NCBI GenBank assembly: GCA_027576995.1
Contig: JANBQC010000715.1
Span: 1 to 12,990 of the forward strand
Length of the DNA: 12,990 nucleotides
Source of the DNA: Dimargaris cristalligena
Lineage: Eukaryota; Kickxellomycota; Dimargaritomycetes; Dimargaritales; Dimargaritaceae
Reading direction: 5' to 3'
A program made the position numbers and the translations under genes. The notes beneath the pieces are model-generated. The model was not told where the DNA came from. It was given only the letters and a program-made list of their open reading frames with translations, and searched no databases. Shown one piece after another: positions 9,701 through 12,990 of the stretch. Every line of letters begins with the position of its first letter. The stretch's first letter is position 1.

Positions 9701-10284
9701 CCAGAGCATCCATCAATCCCAAAGATTCGCCCCAGCGGACCGCAAAACTAGCGGCACGGACTCGGGCTCAATCGACCCAGCAAGCAAATACCCCAACCCA
9801 AACTGCTGGTAATCCCCTGACTGCTTCTTCCTCGCCCTACCGTACCTCCCTGGCCTCGCATGCCTATCGCACATCCCAGTTCATACCGGTGGTTTTACCC
9901 TCATACCTGGTGCCCATGGTCGGCCCCCCACAAGCACCCCTATCAACCCACTCGTTACCGGCGACGGCCATGTACCGTCCGACATCGCCCGTTCCCAGGC
10001 CCCTGTCCACCGTCTCCGGAAGAAACATTCTAACCCCTTTAAAATCGCCCCACTCGGCCCATGCGTTGACTCCGCCGGCCCGCTACCATACCCCCGTTGC
10101 CGTATTATCCGACAGCGAAGCCGAAGTGGAATCAAATGGGGATAGCGATGAAATTCCCATTGCGGATTTGTTTAATCTCATCGGAGGGCCCAAATCCGAC
10201 GATGGTCGTCGGGCCTCACTTTGGGAGGAGACCAATCGGGAACTCATTTCGACAATTGAGCAGCAGGCTGGTATTCGTATATAA
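6754..10284 (+). CDS. Large Ser/Pro/Arg-rich, mostly disordered protein of unknown function
   Basis: An intron-free frame of 1,176 residues. The frame is open 21 codons further upstream, but the first ATG (ATCACCATGAAG, A at -3) is at 6754 and is chosen as the start. The N-terminal 45 residues are charged and probably helical (KFRHDEADFL...). Most of the rest is low-complexity Ser/Pro/Thr/Arg sequence expected to be disordered, with many SP/TP sites and a HHHH run at 120-123. Short basic or aromatic islands recur: RRWLSTR near 259, RPRQW, LPRWLDIR and IPPWRP. Arg-x-x-Ser/Thr sites resembling PKA/AGC-kinase and 14-3-3 targets are frequent, for example Ser271, Ser444, Ser601, Thr630, Ser665, Ser728 and Ser1155. 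The C-terminus has an acidic-hydrophobic motif, DSDEIPIADLFNLIGG (1130-1145). I see no membrane segment, signal peptide or enzyme motif. A phosphorylated scaffold is a guess. Codon bias is weaker than in the peptidase gene. Confidence 0.85.
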   Translation: MKFRHDEADFLQSNFRYRRFATYMANNKAKRAAAKLTRDLEAKTNSCSAQHPPEEPITITSPSANTGAYQARRPQAHVGLGLKPPRPPRPSECTFSYINRPPQPPVSEQLMSDPNDLLVHHHHYTVLSSDSRLKFKTPPSHSPQVQQVDYLSLPPPNFDNYFSSSRFPSSDSESERPTYQRKSTTSRIIEYTKIRLSLLKRPLRNSAPPDSSSPTVADPHSAVTEPVTPHVKASPVSRSRPHTYHDSDTGRIRLVPPIRRWLSTRLGRSRSPNPTEDDLLDAITRDNTLYNSRASIVPQWTAPSTPPPPSGSDPFIASPSAKSVEVRIGGTPLKVPITQLSGLPTASQVQLIHRQNNWSDSASVVNRDSVIHHPLSARPVPIHVSDTGTTIIHRHDSLLDAASLPVEILHLANGWDSPPLLPIKLLPARSQSGGITPKHHRSRSVMFNEKSISSGRQSANHPMASPVFGPSRSEFATSVVERCSPSGTPPAHSPPNHAPPTPTSRSLESIFNRPTRYLTTPRFQLRSFSLSDCSLNEKKSASEVVPSGKRKLGLAEKLVLPRKSTVNSSVRPWRFPTPRSSKPVNAEGHERATGTLSRSRSFDEMLGFPTKTALLRSSASMITVGTRRATLDMGTTPSGSSTHSTVPSISRQRALTLSNQIKRISTFVTRPRQWILGRRDKTIATQSDPFEEEMEDFTSSSDAQSTQYSLQGNNALRHPYSFMQRKTSYIRQYLDQPPQPPSVIPAQPGEGATSELEEDVPSPRSRFFKSAIMNTRRSRAHAEGQTVTKDRGHSLCLPMGKFPRSSESTSDGSTTKMPSKSDQRHRAKSALSTLNVPKARLPRWLDIRASSPPADKSAQPLPEVEIHSDGIFEADITSPVPSVEGIDSAYQSIDNLLANYPRSSSFTSNRYLLGSSMDGQSVASTTQPQNIRFRRRTREKSIPPWRPMAVFRHDIPEALSSAMSALIPSNSPATDLPPPPNPARASINPKDSPQRTAKLAARTRAQSTQQANTPTQTAGNPLTASSSPYRTSLASHAYRTSQFIPVVLPSYLVPMVGPPQAPLSTHSLPATAMYRPTSPVPRPLSTVSGRNILTPLKSPHSAHALTPPARYHTPVAVLSDSEAEVESNGDSDEIPIADLFNLIGGPKSDDGRRASLWEETNRELISTIEQQAGIRI

Positions 10285-10478
10285 AATCTCTTTTTATATA
10301 ATCCTATGCGCGATGGATCCTTTCGGGCACGACGACCCTAACGATACTTACGACAAAACCCTTGTAATATTCTCATACCATTTATTTTTAATTTATTAAC
10401 GCGACGCGATATCGTCTCTTGCACCATATATCCCCATCACCAACTTACCCATAATATATAACGACTATGCTCTTATTA

Positions 10479-10575
10479 AATAAAAATGATGGCCAATTGG
10501 AGATTATCCAACAGTTTTAATAAACATAATAAAATATAGTTAAAAAAAGGTTGGAAGGATTCTGTCCATAATAAA
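10479..10575 (+). terminator. Cluster of four AATAAA polyadenylation-type signals
   Basis: AATAAA occurs at 10479-10484, 10519-10524, 10528-10533 and 10570-10575, about 195 to 290 bases after the stop of the plus-strand gene, in A/T-rich DNA. This is a normal place for the mRNA 3' end of a fungal gene. The repeats suggest several alternative cleavage sites. Confidence 0.5.
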
Positions 10576-10706
10576 AGACTGAATATGCCGCTCGTTCCTA
10601 AGAATCCTAAATGGCCAAAAATGGGTCACCCGGGTGACGGCCCTTCAAATGATCCAGCTCCTCAACTACATTAAAACATAAAAAGTCAAGCTTATCACAC
10701 ATTAAC

Positions 10707-10850
10707 ATATGGGTGAAATTCAGCCCAGCTATATAAGGGTTTACATTATATGTGTATGGGAGAATATATGGGAAATTTATTTTTAACTAGTAATATTAGC
10801 CGAATCTAATGGATTTTTCGTTATATAGCTTAGATGAACTTCACCCATAT
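10707..10850. repeat. 144-bp element with 30-bp terminal inverted arms
   Basis: The left arm (10707-10736, starting ATATGGGTGAA and ending AGCTATATAA) and the right arm (10821-10850) are reverse complements at 26 of 30 positions. The 11 outermost and 10 innermost bases match exactly. The A/T-rich centre (10737-10820, 84 bases) has no coding capacity. The arms are far too long to be chance. The layout fits a small non-autonomous DNA element (MITE-like) or a strong RNA hairpin. No clear target-site duplication is visible, so the mobile-element reading is tentative. It ends eight bases before the stop codon of the minus-strand coding-like segment. Confidence 0.7.
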
Positions 10851-10857
10851 CACAATA

Positions 10858-11097
10858 TTATTGCTGCGGCTTAATCAGAGGGTAGAGGTTCAGGACCTTG
10901 CCGTGCAGCTTGTCCATGGCAAGCCTCATTAAACCATGCATACTTCTGTTAGTCACACCCAGTGCAATAGTAAGACTTTACTTCATCTTCAGATTATAGT
11001 CAGATATTTCATCTAATTATCAAGTATTAAACTAGAAGCTCTTACCTTCTGTTAGCCCTCCTAATCTGACTTAATCCGGACTTAATAATCATCCACC
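10858..11097 (-). CDS. Candidate terminal exons of a small spliced gene
   Basis: On the minus strand the last 19 codons (10915-10858, from MDKLHGKV to a TAA stop) use mostly G or C in third positions, like the peptidase gene and unlike the A/T-rich surroundings. The frame is open upstream to 10977. A good donor (GAAG|GTAAGA, intron start 11045) and an acceptor with branch-point-like sequence (GACTAACAG, intron end 10946) delimit a 100-base intron. Removing it joins 11097-11046 to 10945-10858 in one open frame containing SQIRRANRRSMHGL. The product is short, basic and probably helical. I recognise no family. The segment could instead be a gene fragment or a chance frame beside the retroelement relic. 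Confidence 0.3.
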
Positions 11098-11560
11098 CTT
11101 ATTAGGCCTGATAAGCACCATACTAACCCTCCCATGGTCACCCCTGGTACTATGGGATTATCATTTATTATATAACCCTTCTCCTTCCGGCCCCAATGCT
11201 TCACACAAAATACTCAACTTACTGATCCAAATACTCTTCTGGTTCCCATGAGAGTCTTCTAGATATAAAGCCCATCTGGTCAGTCTATTTATCTATACCA
11301 TAGTTTAGTAGTATCTCCCTTGGGACCTCCCTCTGGAGCTGTCCCCATGTATATATAACCAGGCCCCATCATGGACCAGATTAATTCTTTAGCTTATTCC
11401 TACCCCCTAGTTTACCACAATAAACTCTATATACACTCACCCCTTTATACTGACCCATAAGTGTGCCTACTGCACATCCCTTGCATAACCTCATTGCCTA
11501 GGCCTTTATTAGTTAGTACTGTGTCCCCCATCCTAACACTAGTAGCCTGCCTGGCTGAGT
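11085..11560 (-). mobile_element. Degenerate Ty1/copia-like pol relic (GAG-pre-integrase and integrase core)
   Basis: Reading the minus strand, one frame gives CKGCAVGTLMGQ at about 11485-11450, close to the CxGCxxGK zinc motif that ends the copia GAG-pre-integrase domain. About 33 codons on, after a one-base frame change near 11387, comes ELIWSMMGP (11387-11361). It corresponds to the copia ELIHSDxMGP motif, with the first catalytic Asp lost. In that same frame VFGSV...VKHWGRKEKGYIINDN ends at 11157, matching the region before the second catalytic Asp (SDNG) at a spacing of about 70 codons. In-frame stops and the frame change show it is not functional. Reverse transcriptase, RNase H and LTRs were not found. 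The likeness rests on short motifs in shifting frames, so it is a hypothesis. Confidence 0.4.
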
Positions 11561-12214
11561 CTAAGCCCTGCCTACTGTTAGAAGCCTATCCCTGAGACTC
11601 TTAACAGACTAAGAGTAGTCAACGTGGGTGACACCTTCCTATCAGAATCTTTTAGATACCAGTAGTATCAAACTGGTATCAATAATACTACTTTCCAGAT
11701 AATCCAAAGTTACCATGTATACATACAAATGCCCCTACCGGGTTTACAACTAGTTAGTTTCATATCTTGTACTTCCCCCTTATTTATCTAATAAGCCCAC
11801 TTATGCTTACCCAATAGTTAATAAGTATGTACTTGGTACTGTTTATTTAAATCCCTTACCTATTGAACCCAGCCAAGCAAGTACTGTTGGAAATTCATTT
11901 CTCCCGCCCCTCCAAATCCTTTACTCTCATTGGTCCATCCTAATACCCGGGACTATTCTCTATCTATGATCATATCATCCTATTCTCGGAACAACATTTT
12001 TATCATTATTACTGCTATTTCCAATACAATAAAACCAACCACGGGCATCTAGCTATGCCCCTTGTGGTTCTTTCTCTCTTCTTTGAATCTTTTCAGTTGT
12101 ATCTGAAGGTACTTGCGTTTACCATTCAATCTATATTTCCAACAAGTACTGGTTGAGATGCCTCCTGGAACTATACTATTAGCCAGCCCACCGGTACTTA
12201 CCATAGTTCAGCAT
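11561..12214 (-). other. Decayed or intronic DNA upstream of the copia-like relic
   Basis: No intact frame. If the copia reading is right, this would be decayed gag-protease DNA. A weak zinc-knuckle-like WFYC is readable near 12040 and a weak protease-like WII.SG near 11705, both too eroded to rely on. Alternatively it belongs to a long intron: on the minus strand an ATG at 12214-12212 is followed after 13 bases by a perfect donor, GTAAGT (12201-12196). Stop frequency in the three minus frames is near random. Confidence 0.25.
12037..12069. repeat. 12-bp stem-loop with a 3-base bulge
   Basis: AACCAC-GGGCAT (12037-12048) pairs perfectly with ATGCCC and GTGGTT (12055-12060 and 12064-12069). The loop is CTAGCT and an unpaired CTT sits in the right arm. 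It is among the strongest short hairpins of the window and lies in the decayed region on the right. It could be a remnant of a structured element or RNA. Confidence 0.5.
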
Positions 12215-12717
12215 TGGAGTGGTTAGCTATTGTAGCAGTAGGAAAATGATCCTTTGGGGGTTTTATGAATACATCGGGTGTGGTCGTAGAACTAGTTCAG
12301 TTGAGAGGACTTGGGGTTTTGCACAACTTAGCAGCGGTCAATTTGGCCAGTTTCTTCACCAAAATGTTAATTTAATAGAGTTCCACCGTAGTCGTCACCC
12401 CAGATTGCCCCAGAGTTCTTTATACTGGTAGTCGTGTTACAGAAAAGGGTTGGCGGGTGCCGGTTTGATAAGTTGGGAGGGAGGGTGGCTGGGTTGGCTC
12501 GTTAAATGAAGAGCATCTAGTAATACCGGCTGGTAAAAGCAATAGAGGGAGCTGTCGAATAGAATCTATGAATTTGCAAAATAATAGGAAAAGTGGAATG
12601 TAATGATGGGTGAGAGAGTAAGGGATGGTGGGGTAGGACTGCTAGTGGCTAAACTGGTAAGCCGTCTGGTAATTTTTAACCGTCAGAGAAGCAACCGTCG
12701 AGGATGAGAAAACCCCC

Positions 12718-12750
12718 GTACAGCAAGCCAGTTTAGGCTGGCAAGTGTAC
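12718..12750. repeat. Two-stage stem-loop
   Basis: GTACA (12718-12722) pairs with TGTAC (12746-12750), and GCCAG (12727-12731) with CTGGC (12738-12742). An internal loop of 4 and 3 bases separates the stems and the terminal loop has 6 bases. Each stem alone is unremarkable; the nested pairing is noted because similar layouts occur nearby. Confidence 0.35.
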
Positions 12751-12841
12751 AGGCTGCCCGACATTCATATCCCAAATACAAAGAAGCTGGTTTTGACTGT
12801 AGGTCTTTATATTAGAAGGCGGTCATCTAATAATTTAACAG

Positions 12842-12872
12842 CGGGTTCGCTATATTGTATAATATAGACCCG
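12842..12872. repeat. 12-bp stem-loop with a 3-base bulge
   Basis: CGGGT (12842-12846) pairs with ACCCG (12868-12872), and CTATATT (12850-12856) with AATATAG (12861-12867) around a 4-base loop. TCG (12847-12849) bulges from the left arm. Stem length and the 3-base bulge resemble the hairpin at 12037-12069, although the sequences differ. Confidence 0.45.
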
Positions 12873-12990
12873 GCCGATTATCGAACAATTGGGAGTGGCG
12901 ATTTGGTTGCTCCGGTTATACCTATTCGATAGCGGCCCCTCTTCAATATACCTTGTAGATTGCCGGCTACTTCCCCCCTCCTCCCTTCCA

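Larger units (their letters stand above)
12215..12990. other. No supported gene; stem-loops only
   Basis: The only open frame of note (plus, 12219-12431) lacks an ATG start and any codon bias. The terminal bases 12971-12990 are pyrimidine-rich. If the small minus-strand gene candidate is real, its promoter would lie here, but no TATA element stands out. Two bulged stem-loops are listed separately. Confidence 0.4.

Noticed and set aside
11580..12204. Long nearly open minus-strand reading suggesting an intact gag-like protein
   Set aside because: It holds about eight stops in 208 codons, close to random expectation, so it is not evidence of coding. I also considered the Q-to-stop pattern as a C-to-T mutation signature, but there is no intact copy to compare with.
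12219..12431. 70-codon plus-strand open frame
   Set aside because: It has no ATG start, no codon bias and no recognisable motif.

Overview
The window looks like nuclear DNA of a fungus. The grounds are an uninterrupted gene for a eukaryotic-type M3A oligopeptidase, A/C-rich start contexts, a pyrimidine-rich leader with a TATA element, AATAAA clusters after genes, and GTAAG...CTAACAG intron-like signals. An early-diverging lineage such as Zoopagomycota would fit, but this is only an impression. I see no bacterial operon, rRNA, tRNA or CRISPR array.

Layout: 1-773 holds no convincing gene and includes the 3' flank of the first gene. 774-2789 (minus) is a complete, intron-free thimet oligopeptidase/saccharolysin-type zinc peptidase with all catalytic residues intact. 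2790-6753 is a gene-poor gap of almost 4 kb between divergently transcribed genes. It contains the peptidase promoter, several stem-loops, a CT-rich tract and a possible 5'-leader intron donor. 6754-10284 (plus) encodes a 1,176-residue, largely disordered Ser/Pro/Arg-rich protein of unknown function. Its 3' flank carries four AATAAA motifs.

The right end (10600-12990) is the accessory-looking part. It holds a 144-bp element with 30-bp inverted arms (10707-10850) and a short coding-like minus-strand segment ending at 10858 that can be read as terminal exons of a small spliced gene. Further right is a decayed stretch (about 11085-11560, minus) whose shifted and interrupted frames recall the GAG-pre-integrase and integrase core of Ty1/copia retrotransposons. 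The last 800 bases hold no gene I can support, only stem-loops.

The two main genes share no evident pathway: one is a housekeeping cytosolic peptidase, the other a fast-evolving candidate phospho-scaffold. No complete new system is demonstrable. The points most worth following up are the inverted-repeat element, the copia-like relic with the adjoining small spliced gene candidate, and the large unknown disordered protein.
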